Shown in pieces: positions 44,493 to 54,583 of a stretch of DNA of 64,000 nucleotides. A model generated the notes under the pieces. It searched no databases. It saw only the letters and a list, made by a program, of their open reading frames with translations, and had not been told where the DNA came from. Both the position numbers and the translations under genes were made by a program. The stretch comes from Lachnospiraceae bacterium (lineage in GTDB: Bacteria; Bacillota; Clostridia; Lachnospirales; Lachnospiraceae): contig JAFWZV010000015.1 of assembly GCA_017517305.1 (NCBI GenBank), positions 1-64,000 of the forward strand. The letters are read 5' to 3'. The first letter of the stretch is position 1, and every line of letters begins with the position of its first letter.

Positions 44493-44521
44493 ATAATACC
44501 AAGAATTAGGTAAAGTAACAA
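44493..44521 (-). promoter_or_regulatory. Promoter of the second cluster block
   Basis: Minus-strand -35 TTGTTA (44516-44521) and -10 TATTAT (44493-44498), 17 bp apart, in the 184-bp gap after the DUF4132 gene. It allows the four genes 44430-38999 to be expressed apart from the MoxR-VWA block. Confidence 0.65.
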
Positions 44522-44567
44522 TATGAAATTTACGTTGTTAGAGGGGATTTTAGTGCAAAATACAAAT

Positions 44568-44600
44568 GATATGAATTCCATATAATACGGAATCCATATC
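44568..44600 (-). terminator. Weak terminator after the DUF4132 gene
   Basis: Hairpin GATATGGATTCC/GGAATTCATATC (one mismatch), followed on the minus strand by ATTTGTATTTT. The T-tract is interrupted, so partial read-through into the second block is possible. Confidence 0.5.
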
Positions 44601-44614
44601 ATCTGTTAAATTAC

Positions 44615-47600
44615 CTACTTTTCACTTTGCCAATTCTCATTAGTCTCTGTACTTGTGGCTGTTGCCTTCTCTAGCTGATACACTATCTCCGAGTAGTATC
44701 TAGCTGGCACATCACCTAAATCTAAGGCACTTTCCTTGGCAACATCACCCCAGCCTTTTCTGTCATATTGTACAGTTTCTGTGTTATAAATCACTGCATC
44801 GTAAACTGTTACATCATCCTCGTTGATGCTTGCGTAATCACCTATAAATGCTCCGGAGAAATATAGCTCCACACCCAGCCCACAATCAGCATCGTCACGG
44901 ATGTATTTGTAGAATCCTCCACCATCCATAGCAGGTCCCTTTGTCCATCCCATACCAATAAGCTTACTGGATAGAGAAAGTGGATTTAACATCTTGCCTG
45001 CCACCTTAGTTAAGGATTTCTCCTTCTTCTCAGCATCAGTTATTCTGTAGACTGGTCTTGATAGCTGCTCTATGGACTGAGTAATCTCATAATCGATAAG
45101 CTGTTCCTGCCACTTAGACTTTATTTCCTCATCTAGCTCTACCGGATGAACCAAACCAATTACAGCTGACTCAGAAAGCTCATATTCATCCTCATCCACT
45201 GTGTTAAAGGTTCCATCCTCCATATATCTAAAGGTATCCTTTAAATCTTCCTTCTCATACACGCCCCAGATTAAGCTTATGGCAAACTGATGCATAATAG
45301 GATTTTTCACAAATAGCTTCTCCCAATCAACTGCCTTCCACCTTCTATTAACAGTAAGAGCATATTCAAGTCTAAGCTTCTGATTAGTAACAGTTGTCTT
45401 CATCTGCTTCTTCATCTGCTTAAATTCAGCATAAGCCTCTGCTGCCTTAGCTTCATCGTCCTTTTTACCTGGTGCTGGCATATTCTTAAGCTTCTTGTCA
45501 TTCTCATCGAATATCTCAACCTCAAGAGCCGGTGTAATGTAAACCTTAAACTGTCTCTCTCCATAGTCGAAGATTCTCTCTAGGTTCTCATTAAAGCCTA
45601 GGTCCGGAACAATTCTATCCGCCAGCTCTTCACGGGTAAGTCCAAGCTCCTCTGCTGCAAATGCTAGTGCATCCCCAGCAGCAGCCTTAACCTGCTTATA
45701 CTTGTACTTTCTAGCTATTCCGTCCACAACAAGAAGTGCTGTTGGAGAATCATTTAAAGCCATAGACTTAACTGCCTCTGCAGCTATGGCTCCTCTTGAG
45801 TTACCTGCCCAATCATTAATTTGTCTCTGAAGCTTAACCACCATATCAGCTCCACCATAGATTGCAGTTACATAGAGAACCCATTTTTTCTTGGCCTCAG
45901 CACCTGCCTCTATCCAGCGGTCATAAAGCTCGTTCATGTAAAGGGCAAGCTCCGACTTGTTAAGCTTGTTAGTCAAGGTCTCAATTCTCTTATTGTACTT
46001 TGGTGCAGTCATATCGTTATAACCAAGTAGAATTGCCTGCATATAAGCTTCATCAGCTACAGTCTCAGCGTTATCTCCTGTAAAATGTACATCTGGATAT
46101 GGTGCCTCGTAAGCCCAGGCAAGAGAGCGCTTTCTGTTACCCTTGTGAAGTTCCTTAACAAGAGAATCTGCTGTAAGTGGTGAACCATTTGTCCCTTCTT
46201 CACCAGCTTCTCCCTCCATAGCAGCTGCTCCTAAGAGCCCTCTTATAACATCTGCTGTCTTCTTGGATTTCTCCACTTCAAGGGCAGCCTTTAATTCCTG
46301 GGTGTAATCACCCTTTGACTTGGCAAGAATTGTAGCAGCCAACTCTCTGTCTGCTGCCTTCTTACTCTTAAGCTTTTCCAACACCTCAGGCAGCCATTCC
46401 TCATTGGCGGAAATGGCATTAGCCAATTCCTCCTTAACAAGCTTAGAGCCATCAGCGAAATATGCAAATAGCGCATCCTTATACTGTCCCTTATTGACAC
46501 CAATTACATACACACCCAGGTATCTACCATCCGCATTTGCCTCAGCAAAGGCCTTAAGCATCTCCTCCTCACGAAGATGCAGGTAAGTGTTGAATATATC
46601 TATGTAAGCATCCATAAGGGAGCTTTTAAACGAATCCAAATAAGCATTATCGTAGATTCCCATAGCAACAGCCACCTGAGTATTAAGATGCACACCCATA
46701 GCATCTAACCCTTTAAATATATCCTTTACCTCGTCCTTGTTGTAACTACCATTATTTCTGGTAAGATTGTTCGAGAAAATGTAATAACTACCATCCTCTG
46801 CTACAAGCTTTACGGCTAGATATGCCTTACATCTCTTATAGAAATCATCACTGCCATAAGCATTGTGATAATTTTTCAGAGAGTTTACATAGTTACTGCT
46901 ATTATAATAGGAGCTGACACCTTTAAGCTGGTCTGAAAGACTATAAATAAGGTTTATATCTCCTCCGTTAATTAAGTAGCTCTTAACAGCTTCCACATCC
47001 TCTTTTTTAAGTCTTCCCTCTATGATCTTAGCAATTTCACCAGCAATCATTCTTCGCTTGTCATCGCCGGAATCCGATACAACTGACTTAAACTTATTCT
47101 CATAAATTTGTGAGTCTATATCATTCAATGCTTCTATCATCTTAGAGTAGCTATTCAAATCCACCTTCTTAAGCGCAGCGATATACTCATCACTATTTTC
47201 CTGTGCTAACTTAGGAAGGGCACTTTTAAGACCTATCTTTGCACACCAACAGATTAGCTCAGTAGTATCAAGCATAAAATCCTTACGCCACTCATCTATT
47301 TGCTTAGTTATCTCTTCACCTACTCTATTACCTCTTACAAGGTCCATGGTGCGATTAAAATTGTTGCCACAAGCACACACCTTAATCAAATTAGTAAGCT
47401 TGTAGGACATCTTATAATTAGCTACTGCGCAACCTAGGAAAAGAGCATCAAAATACTCATTGATCTTGTACCTATTTACAATGTCGCATATTTCCTTAGG
47501 TCTAGGTGTTTTAGTAGTTACATCTTTATTAATATATTCCATTACTTTAGCCACATCAGAGTTAGGAACATTCCCCTCAAATATGCTTCTTATATTTGTT

Positions 47601-48661
47601 ATTATCAAGTGAACATACTCATCGAATAGAGCTTTATCCTCAGAGCTAAGTGTCTTTTTCTTAGCAAATGCAGTGTTTGGAGTTGGCTGTTGCACAGTTT
47701 GCTGCGCCGATTGTTGCACATTCTGTGTTGATTGCTGTACTCCCGCCTGCTGCTGTAGATTAATTTGCTGTTGTACTGCATCTTGCATTTGTTGTATCGC
47801 TTGTGGTTGCTGCCCAATAACCTGCATGGCCTGCTGAATATACGGTGCCTTCTTCTTACCAAATAACTTAACTAGCCCACCTAATATACCACTTACACTA
47901 ATTTGCGCTGGTTGAGATGATAACTGCATCCCAGGATTATTTGGTACATATTGTGATGTATTTTGCCAAACACCAGGATTCACATTTCCACCTACATTTT
48001 GTCCAGCCATCTGACTAGGCTTTGGTGCAGGCTCAAATGCCTTATTCATCTGCGCCACCAAATTCTTAACTGCACTACCCGAGTCCTCGTCCACTATATC
48101 TGTAATCCCTGAAAATGTATTCTTCTGCATCTTAAAATATGCTGCAAGAAGCAATATTCTACCATTACAATACTGCTTATCTGCCAGCTCGTAGGCCATT
48201 TTCACCACCACTGGATTCTTGGCCATATTTATCACTTCGTTGATGCTTTGAGTATTTACTCTGTACACATCTCTAGTTCTCATCTCTGCCATAAGTGCAA
48301 CCAGCTGAGCCGTTGATACATACTTATCTAACTCTAGCTTAGATGAGTATGTTCCAAAGAGATATCTGGGAAACATACACCTCATGCTGACACCATACAC
48401 CTGAAACAGAAGATTAAAAAGTTTCCCAAACTCCTCCATACGCTTACTATTAATCAGTTTCTGAAGATAATTTTCCACCTCTCGCTGTTGAGCAGAATTA
48501 ACCTTCACCTTTGCGTCCAGCTTATTTACTATTCCATAATTGGGGCACTCCCCATCCCCTGCAATATAGTCCTCCGCCTGAGCTAGCTGCTCCGGTGTAA
48601 GACCTGCGCTTCTAAGACAATCTAACATCTTATCAAGCTGCATTTCCTTTGCATTCTTCAT
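44615..48661 (-). CDS. DUF4132 (MolR/YehI-like) protein
   Basis: A 1348-residue cytoplasmic protein, by far the largest in the window. Its C-terminal 230 residues match DUF4132, the domain of E. coli MolR/YehI: RWKAVDWEKLFVKNPIMHQF, LAHP-like IGLVHPVELDEEIKSKWQE and DYEITQSIEQLSRPVYRI. The middle (about 330-1100) is made of helical repeat-like segments, and a Gln-rich linker (about 285-345, with QQQINLQQQAG) joins it to the N-terminal region. It may be a scaffold or sensor for the AAA+/VWA machine. The gap to the previous gene is only 1 bp. Confidence 0.85.
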   Translation of the reverse strand: MKNAKEMQLDKMLDCLRSAGLTPEQLAQAEDYIAGDGECPNYGIVNKLDAKVKVNSAQQREVENYLQKLINSKRMEEFGKLFNLLFQVYGVSMRCMFPRYLFGTYSSKLELDKYVSTAQLVALMAEMRTRDVYRVNTQSINEVINMAKNPVVVKMAYELADKQYCNGRILLLAAYFKMQKNTFSGITDIVDEDSGSAVKNLVAQMNKAFEPAPKPSQMAGQNVGGNVNPGVWQNTSQYVPNNPGMQLSSQPAQISVSGILGGLVKLFGKKKAPYIQQAMQVIGQQPQAIQQMQDAVQQQINLQQQAGVQQSTQNVQQSAQQTVQQPTPNTAFAKKKTLSSEDKALFDEYVHLIITNIRSIFEGNVPNSDVAKVMEYINKDVTTKTPRPKEICDIVNRYKINEYFDALFLGCAVANYKMSYKLTNLIKVCACGNNFNRTMDLVRGNRVGEEITKQIDEWRKDFMLDTTELICWCAKIGLKSALPKLAQENSDEYIAALKKVDLNSYSKMIEALNDIDSQIYENKFKSVVSDSGDDKRRMIAGEIAKIIEGRLKKEDVEAVKSYLINGGDINLIYSLSDQLKGVSSYYNSSNYVNSLKNYHNAYGSDDFYKRCKAYLAVKLVAEDGSYYIFSNNLTRNNGSYNKDEVKDIFKGLDAMGVHLNTQVAVAMGIYDNAYLDSFKSSLMDAYIDIFNTYLHLREEEMLKAFAEANADGRYLGVYVIGVNKGQYKDALFAYFADGSKLVKEELANAISANEEWLPEVLEKLKSKKAADRELAATILAKSKGDYTQELKAALEVEKSKKTADVIRGLLGAAAMEGEAGEEGTNGSPLTADSLVKELHKGNRKRSLAWAYEAPYPDVHFTGDNAETVADEAYMQAILLGYNDMTAPKYNKRIETLTNKLNKSELALYMNELYDRWIEAGAEAKKKWVLYVTAIYGGADMVVKLQRQINDWAGNSRGAIAAEAVKSMALNDSPTALLVVDGIARKYKYKQVKAAAGDALAFAAEELGLTREELADRIVPDLGFNENLERIFDYGERQFKVYITPALEVEIFDENDKKLKNMPAPGKKDDEAKAAEAYAEFKQMKKQMKTTVTNQKLRLEYALTVNRRWKAVDWEKLFVKNPIMHQFAISLIWGVYEKEDLKDTFRYMEDGTFNTVDEDEYELSESAVIGLVHPVELDEEIKSKWQEQLIDYEITQSIEQLSRPVYRITDAEKKEKSLTKVAGKMLNPLSLSSKLIGMGWTKGPAMDGGGFYKYIRDDADCGLGVELYFSGAFIGDYASINEDDVTVYDAVIYNTETVQYDRKGWGDVAKESALDLGDVPARYYSEIVYQLEKATATSTETNENWQSEK

Positions 48662-48662
48662 A

Positions 48663-49010
48663 CTACATTTCCTCCTGCTTACTTTCCTTTAAACCTTCTC
48701 TAACCTTGTCGTACCTACACTTTTTTATTCCTAGCGAAAGATACTTATTGATATGACAATATATTTTCATAAGCTCCTGCTTCTTCTCATCAGCAAAATC
48801 CAGACTATGCCTTAATTCATCCATATTATTTTTCAGTAAGGTAAGCTTATCTGCTAAATCAGACAAACCCAACTGTCTGCTCTTATCTGCCCTATCTATA
48901 ATATCTAGCGAAATTGTGTCATGAGCTACAGAAAAGCCTGATAGAAACAAAGCTTCCATTGTTTTTTCGCAATCCTTTAAGTGTTTTTCCAAAATAGTCT
49001 CTGCGCCCAT
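48663..49010 (-). CDS. Small helical cluster protein (115 aa)
   Basis: A short all-helical, charged protein (ILEKHLKDCEKTMEALFLSG, then KLTLLKNNMDELRHSLDFADEKKQE) with coiled-coil character. It starts immediately after the SWIM gene and ends 1 bp before the DUF4132 gene, so it is an integral operon member. Its small size suggests an adaptor. I see no similarity to a named family. Confidence 0.65.
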   Translation of the reverse strand: MGAETILEKHLKDCEKTMEALFLSGFSVAHDTISLDIIDRADKSRQLGLSDLADKLTLLKNNMDELRHSLDFADEKKQELMKIYCHINKYLSLGIKKCRYDKVREGLKESKQEEM

Positions 49011-50918
49011 TTACAACACCTCCTCTTCCCTGTCATAGTATTCTATAGGGTAAAGTCTTAGCTCGCCGTCTTCTATGTAAAGCCTACCGAAAAAGTCAGG
49101 CACACCGCGTCTGCCTTCCTTTATCCTTCTATGAAGTCGTTCAAGGTGATTGATAATATACTTGTCCTCCTTGCTGTAGGTCATTTTAATAAATAAGCTC
49201 TGACCATCCCCGTCCACAAGACGCATGTAAAATGCCTGTCTTATGTTATCAAAATCCGCCTCCAAAACAGCCGCAGGTCTAACTACTGCAAGGTGATTTT
49301 TCTCTCTGTTTTCATCCTCATTTTCAAACCAATGGTCTCCGAAAAGCTCTGAGAAAAGCTGACCAAAATCACTGTAAATGTGTGATTCAAGCATCTCGTG
49401 ATTTAAGTCTCTATTTCCAATAAGCTCTGCCACAGCCTCACTAGTGGAGGACAATCGATTCTCCACACTAACCTTTCCGTTTGTAAGCTTTATCCTGTGC
49501 TCTGACAGAGTATCTAAGCTACAATTTAACCCCCATGGTGCAGGAGAATTGGCATTTAGCCCTCTGGCTCCTCTGTTATCATAGATAGTCGGTCTGGCAT
49601 TGGTAAATGTGTACCACTCACCACTGTCCTCCTCTATAAAATATACTGTTTCACCCTCAAAGCCTGCCTGGCTTACAAAATGTCTCATACCCATGCCCAT
49701 TAAGCTAAGAGGCTTTGACAGCTCGTACTCTGAGCGAAGCTTCCCGGCTATTTGCTGTAGGCGGTCTACATTAACCGCTTGTTCCTTATTGGTTTTTACA
49801 GTTTTATCTATGTCATGTTTTACCCTATTGTCTGGCACTGGGTCAGACATCTCCTTAGACATATTTTCAACTATATTCTCTAGCTTTATTGTATTACCAT
49901 ACATTTCACACACAAAGTGCATAAGTGCTACCACATCTGAGGATGCATGTCTTTTAAAATATTTATTCAGTCTCTCGGAAAGCCTTCTAAAATCACTTTC
50001 GAAATTAGCCAATCTGCCATTGTGGCACATAATGGCCATTCGTTCACAGCTATCTGACATATCAGGGGATATACGAGCAAGTCCAGTGAAGATAACCTCC
50101 CCTAAAAGCTGCTTCATACTTACAATCAGTTCTTTAATCTCATCTATATCAAGCCCTGGATTATCTGTACCCTCATAATATGAATCCAGCTTATCCTTAG
50201 TCAATATACCTTTATGTAGCTGGTAGGATATTATTGCTTCTGCCTTGTGTGAACAAAGCTCTTTCATATGACAGGAGCAAGTTGAATAAGCCAAGGGCTC
50301 GAGGAGCTTAACAATGGTATCTGTATCTCCAAATGAAACTGTCACCACCGATGTTACGGTTATGTTCGGTGCTTCTGCCACCCTCATACGCTGGCACACC
50401 TTGCGAAATGTGCTTGCTCCCAGCTGTTTTTTTATCTGTTCTAGGGTGTAGGATTCAAGCTCAGAGAAGCTTCGTTCCTGACTTGATTTTATACCAATCA
50501 CCTGTTGAGCTTCCTGTCCTGGCTTCGTCCCATCGCCCACCGATGAGCTTACACGTTCTGTAGCTTCCGTTAGGTCTACTAGCAGCTCATCTGCACCTTC
50601 GATTCCAGGTTGCGATCCATAAGGCTCATCAACATCTCCAATCTCACCAGACTCATATTTTCTCTTTACAGCTATAGCTCCCATAACTATATGCTTACAC
50701 ATACTTCTAGATGGACAGCTACATTTGCTATCACCAAGAGGCATATAAAGCTTACAGCTTACATCCTCCATAGAAACATTTATGCACTTATCAGTCTCAT
50801 CTATGTCTACAGCCACACTTTCCAAATCCTTGTAAGAGCGCTTAACAATTCCCTTATTTGACAAACCAACTAGGTAGTCATCATCTATAGTTTGGAAGTA
50901 CTTTATCATCTCACTCAT
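49011..50918 (-). CDS. Double SWIM zinc-finger protein
   Basis: A 635-residue protein with two identically spaced SWIM zinc-binding motifs (C-x-C-x5-C-x-H): CSCPSRSMCKH at 66-76 and CSCHMKELCSH at 214-224. SWIM domains bind nucleic acid or protein. The remainder is helical (LRSEYELSKPLSLMGMGMRH) with a beta-rich C-terminus. It corresponds in position and domain to YehQ of the E. coli yeh cluster. The ATGA overlap couples it to the VWA gene. It likely links the machine to a target molecule, which is inference. Confidence 0.85.
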   Translation of the reverse strand: MSEMIKYFQTIDDDYLVGLSNKGIVKRSYKDLESVAVDIDETDKCINVSMEDVSCKLYMPLGDSKCSCPSRSMCKHIVMGAIAVKRKYESGEIGDVDEPYGSQPGIEGADELLVDLTEATERVSSSVGDGTKPGQEAQQVIGIKSSQERSFSELESYTLEQIKKQLGASTFRKVCQRMRVAEAPNITVTSVVTVSFGDTDTIVKLLEPLAYSTCSCHMKELCSHKAEAIISYQLHKGILTKDKLDSYYEGTDNPGLDIDEIKELIVSMKQLLGEVIFTGLARISPDMSDSCERMAIMCHNGRLANFESDFRRLSERLNKYFKRHASSDVVALMHFVCEMYGNTIKLENIVENMSKEMSDPVPDNRVKHDIDKTVKTNKEQAVNVDRLQQIAGKLRSEYELSKPLSLMGMGMRHFVSQAGFEGETVYFIEEDSGEWYTFTNARPTIYDNRGARGLNANSPAPWGLNCSLDTLSEHRIKLTNGKVSVENRLSSTSEAVAELIGNRDLNHEMLESHIYSDFGQLFSELFGDHWFENEDENREKNHLAVVRPAAVLEADFDNIRQAFYMRLVDGDGQSLFIKMTYSKEDKYIINHLERLHRRIKEGRRGVPDFFGRLYIEDGELRLYPIEYYDREEEVL

Positions 50919-52045
50919 GATATTACACCTCCTACCCAGTCTGCTAACTGCTCCGGAGTCATAGCAGCAACATGAGCTCCAAGGTCCACCAGGCGAGCTG
51001 CCACAGTTCGATTGTAATTTGGATTGGCATTTACATCCAAAGCTGTAAGAACAATCATCTTAGCTCCAGACTCTATAATATTTCTGCTGGTGGCGTACAG
51101 CTCGTTAAGGCTACCACCCTCATACAAATCTGTAATAAGCACAAATATAGTCTTGTCCGGGTTATCTATAAGACCCTCGCAATACCTAACCGCCTGACCG
51201 ATATTGGTTCCACCGCCCAGCTGAACACTTATAAGAGTCTCCACCGGATTATCTAAATGGTCACTTAAATCAACTACATTTGTGTCAAATATAACTAGTC
51301 TTGTATCAAGCATTGGAAGCTTGGCAAATATACCTGCTGTAACAGCACTATGAATTACAGAATCAAGCATAGAACCACTTTCGTCCACAGCTATTACTAT
51401 ACGCCAGTTGTTGTATTTTCTAACGCGAGAGTTAAAGTAAACTCTATCTAAAATCAGCTTCTCCCTATCCTTGTCATAGTTCTTAAGGTTCTTGGCAATG
51501 GTCTTCTTAATATCCAGATTCCTGGATGACTTTATAACACTTTCACTATTACGATTAAGCTTGCCTGTAATACCAATCTTAATCCTTTGCTCCAGCTTCT
51601 CCATAAGTTCCTTAACCACAGCCTTTACAATTCGCTCTGCCTCCTCTAGGACACTTCTGTTCATAGAACCCTTAAGCTGAAGTATCATCTTAAGAAGCTC
51701 CTGATTAGGCTCCATCTTAGCCAATACCTCTCTATCAGTGAGAAGCTCTGTCATGCCATATCTATCAAGTGCCTGCTTCTCTAATATCTCCACAGTTTCC
51801 TTAGGGAACAGCTTACGCACCTTGTTAATCCAGTGAGAAACCGTAGGATTAGAGTCCTCCAAACTCCCCTTTTCTTCTCTGACACCACTGTCCTCACCGT
51901 ACTCTCTTGAGTAGAGATAATCCAGCACATCCTCCATCTCCATATATCTGGCTGAGCCCTGTCCAAAGGATATCTGATCACTAGAATACTTACCTAGCAT
52001 GAGACGCCATTTATTTAATTGTTCTATATCTCTCTCATTATTCAT
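50915..52045 (-). CDS. VWA domain protein (YehP-like)
   Basis: A 376-residue protein. Residues 1-205 are helical, and a von Willebrand A domain covers about 210-375 with a complete metal-binding MIDAS: DESGS (221-225), the threonine in LGGGTNIG and the aspartate in LITDLYEGG. VWA proteins recruit substrates for MoxR-type AAA+ ATPases. Its size and position correspond to YehP. The ATG abuts the stop of the DUF5682 gene, and its stop overlaps the SWIM gene by 4 nt. Confidence 0.92.
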   Translation of the reverse strand: MNNERDIEQLNKWRLMLGKYSSDQISFGQGSARYMEMEDVLDYLYSREYGEDSGVREEKGSLEDSNPTVSHWINKVRKLFPKETVEILEKQALDRYGMTELLTDREVLAKMEPNQELLKMILQLKGSMNRSVLEEAERIVKAVVKELMEKLEQRIKIGITGKLNRNSESVIKSSRNLDIKKTIAKNLKNYDKDREKLILDRVYFNSRVRKYNNWRIVIAVDESGSMLDSVIHSAVTAGIFAKLPMLDTRLVIFDTNVVDLSDHLDNPVETLISVQLGGGTNIGQAVRYCEGLIDNPDKTIFVLITDLYEGGSLNELYATSRNIIESGAKMIVLTALDVNANPNYNRTVAARLVDLGAHVAAMTPEQLADWVGGVIS

Positions 52046-54583
52046 TTAAAACTCCATAATCTGAAGAATCTGCTCCTCCAAGTTCTTTCCATAAGCAAAC
52101 ACCTCAGGTGTAATCTGTTGCAGCTTCTTAAACTTGGATTTCTCCATGCCGTGCATAGCCGCCACCCTGCCACCCAGCTTATCAATCTCCGCAGGTGTAA
52201 AATAGCTAAAGGCTATTCTAAACTGGGGCAGAAGCTGCATAAAGTCTGCATCCTCCACACCAAGTAAAAACTCATCTATAATTCTAAGGAAGGTGTCACC
52301 TACAAAGACTAAGTCTCTAGCTGTGAAGAATACTCCTCTTAAAAATGTTGCTGCTTTAAGCTTCTTCTCTTTGGTTCCTGACATATATCCGGCACATGCA
52401 TTTCCCACCTCACTGGCAGTGAATCTTCCTCTTCCATAAAGCACTCCTCGAATGGCCCCATCAAGCCCCGGGTTAATGTCCTTCTTAGCAAGAAGTCCCT
52501 CCAATATATCTATAAAGCTTTCTAAATCCTTCTCATATTCCTTACGACTTAATATGGAATTAAGGGTTTTCACCGCCTCCATAGTATCAGCTAAGTTCTC
52601 CTCCTTTACCTGATGCATATGTGGAAGGGTGTACATTACCTTTCGGTATACTGCCATAATAAGAGGCTTTATATCTATATCGCTCTGGTACAGAGTGCTT
52701 AACTCATCCAGCATAATTACATTTGAAAAAGCATTTACCAATGAGAAAAAATCCTCATCCTGACCAAGAAGCTGTTCTAATCTTAACATAGCTCCAGATA
52801 GTTGTTCAGAAAGTCCCATCTCAAACATCTGAATCAAAATATCTGATGCGGCACTAGAATTCATATCCTCCTTAAGCTTGCTCCCTACAAGGGATACACA
52901 CGCCTCCTCTAAGGTTCCACCGTACACCGACTTATCGATAAGGGCTGCAATAACCTGAGTGCTCCACTTATATGTCCATATCTCACGAATAAGATTCCTG
53001 TCCTTTTTAAGCCTTAGATTTGGACCTTTCTGCCTTATGGCAAAGCCAGTATCTAAGAATGTCATCTGATACAAAAACTCACTTATTTCCCTGTGTCTCT
53101 TGGTAGAAAATATGGACAATGTCACTTCATTCTTTACACTAGTACCAATCTTAAGCTTATATTTACGGCTAAGCTCCTCAAAACTTTGTACTAGAGGTGG
53201 AATTTTGGCGTTCTTACACAGCTTACCAATCTTATTTCCAGTAAGCTGCCTTCTTAAAATGTCCATAGGCAGACTTGTGGCAAAGTTGTACTCACCCTTT
53301 ACAAAGGATGACAGCACACTGTCATACAGCTCGTATGCACCAGGGTACTCCTTACCTCTAAGCATAGCCAGATTATCTGCCATATTGTATGCACAAATCT
53401 CGTCGTAAGTGGAAAGGTAGCCCTCCTTTTTACGAACTGCCTTGCCAACATTTACTATGTATTTTAAAACTGTGTCCTTGTATATCTGGCACATACCAGG
53501 GTCCACGGTTTCATCTTCATTACTGTCTCCATTATCAACAGATACTATCGCCTTGTCATTACCATCTTTTATCCCATCTGTAACATTTTTCTCAAGCTCC
53601 TGCCACACATTCTGATAAAAGCTTGGATGTGGCATACCGCTGGCGTAACCATTTAGTCCATCTGCTGCCTCCATAGAATATGACATAAGGTACACACCCT
53701 GGTCATCCTGTGGAATATTATGCAACTTCAACGAGACTGATGAGTTAGAGCTAATCCCATTAGATGATTTTATATTCTGTTCATCACAGCCTACCACATC
53801 ACCCCACATGCTATCCATCAACCCATAGGTATGAAATCCACCTGTAACAACAAGAATCCTGCTATATTTTCCCTTAGCAGCTTCAATATTCTTACGCATA
53901 TATGCTTCTCTGGCAAAACAGCCCTCCTCTTGAAGCCTTCTCTCATCAGAATTCATCCTGGAAAGCACACAGTAATGAAGCATATTCCCCACGAATTCAT
54001 CAGTGGAAATTGTAAGACCCTTTAGCTCAAAATATTTCTCCCAAAATTCATCGAAATTCCTGACCCCTGTACGCTCCACTAATGATTTGAAAAAGCGATT
54101 AGAAGCCAAGTAATAATCGTCATTATAGTTATTCTTGTCCTCCTTCTTACGAAGACCCTTGTTCTCCTCTGAGGCTATAAGAATTTCAGCGTAAGGCAGG
54201 TCAAAAAAGGCAGTATCTGCCCCCTGCTTCACTCCATATCTTGCCGCCACCAGCTCTGGGGAATAGTCAAGAAATGGATAGTAGCACTTGTACGCCTCCT
54301 TCTCCTTAGACACATAGCCCTTACTATCCTTATAGGAATAGTAAATTGCAAATGGCGCCTCAGTATCAGCATCAGTCATAACATCAAGCATCTCATTAGC
54401 CCCCTCAGGGCCCTCTATAAGAATGCACTCTGGCTTGTATTCCTCCATACATTTAAACAAATGATAGGAGCATGCCGGACTGTGGTGACGAATTGGAAAA
54501 TATACTACCTGTTTAGAATATGAAAATGCTTCCTGAAAGATAGGCTCTATAGCCACTTCCTGGCCTCGTAATAATTCTTCCAT
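52046..54583 (-). CDS. DUF5682 protein (YehM-like)
   Basis: An 845-residue protein of the DUF5682 family, recognisable by QVVYFPIRHHSPACSYHLFKCMEEYKPECILIEGPEGANEM near the N-terminus (read in parts: FPIRHHSPA, ILIEGP) and VTGGFHTYGL later. The histidine-rich N-terminal part resembles erythromycin-esterase/ChaN-like folds, but no function is established. Such genes occur with MoxR-VWA-SWIM genes in many bacteria. It overlaps the MoxR-like gene by 37 nt and touches the VWA gene, which is typical for subunits made in fixed ratio. Confidence 0.88.
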   Translation of the reverse strand: MEELLRGQEVAIEPIFQEAFSYSKQVVYFPIRHHSPACSYHLFKCMEEYKPECILIEGPEGANEMLDVMTDADTEAPFAIYYSYKDSKGYVSKEKEAYKCYYPFLDYSPELVAARYGVKQGADTAFFDLPYAEILIASEENKGLRKKEDKNNYNDDYYLASNRFFKSLVERTGVRNFDEFWEKYFELKGLTISTDEFVGNMLHYCVLSRMNSDERRLQEEGCFAREAYMRKNIEAAKGKYSRILVVTGGFHTYGLMDSMWGDVVGCDEQNIKSSNGISSNSSVSLKLHNIPQDDQGVYLMSYSMEAADGLNGYASGMPHPSFYQNVWQELEKNVTDGIKDGNDKAIVSVDNGDSNEDETVDPGMCQIYKDTVLKYIVNVGKAVRKKEGYLSTYDEICAYNMADNLAMLRGKEYPGAYELYDSVLSSFVKGEYNFATSLPMDILRRQLTGNKIGKLCKNAKIPPLVQSFEELSRKYKLKIGTSVKNEVTLSIFSTKRHREISEFLYQMTFLDTGFAIRQKGPNLRLKKDRNLIREIWTYKWSTQVIAALIDKSVYGGTLEEACVSLVGSKLKEDMNSSAASDILIQMFEMGLSEQLSGAMLRLEQLLGQDEDFFSLVNAFSNVIMLDELSTLYQSDIDIKPLIMAVYRKVMYTLPHMHQVKEENLADTMEAVKTLNSILSRKEYEKDLESFIDILEGLLAKKDINPGLDGAIRGVLYGRGRFTASEVGNACAGYMSGTKEKKLKAATFLRGVFFTARDLVFVGDTFLRIIDEFLLGVEDADFMQLLPQFRIAFSYFTPAEIDKLGGRVAAMHGMEKSKFKKLQQITPEVFAYGKNLEEQILQIMEF

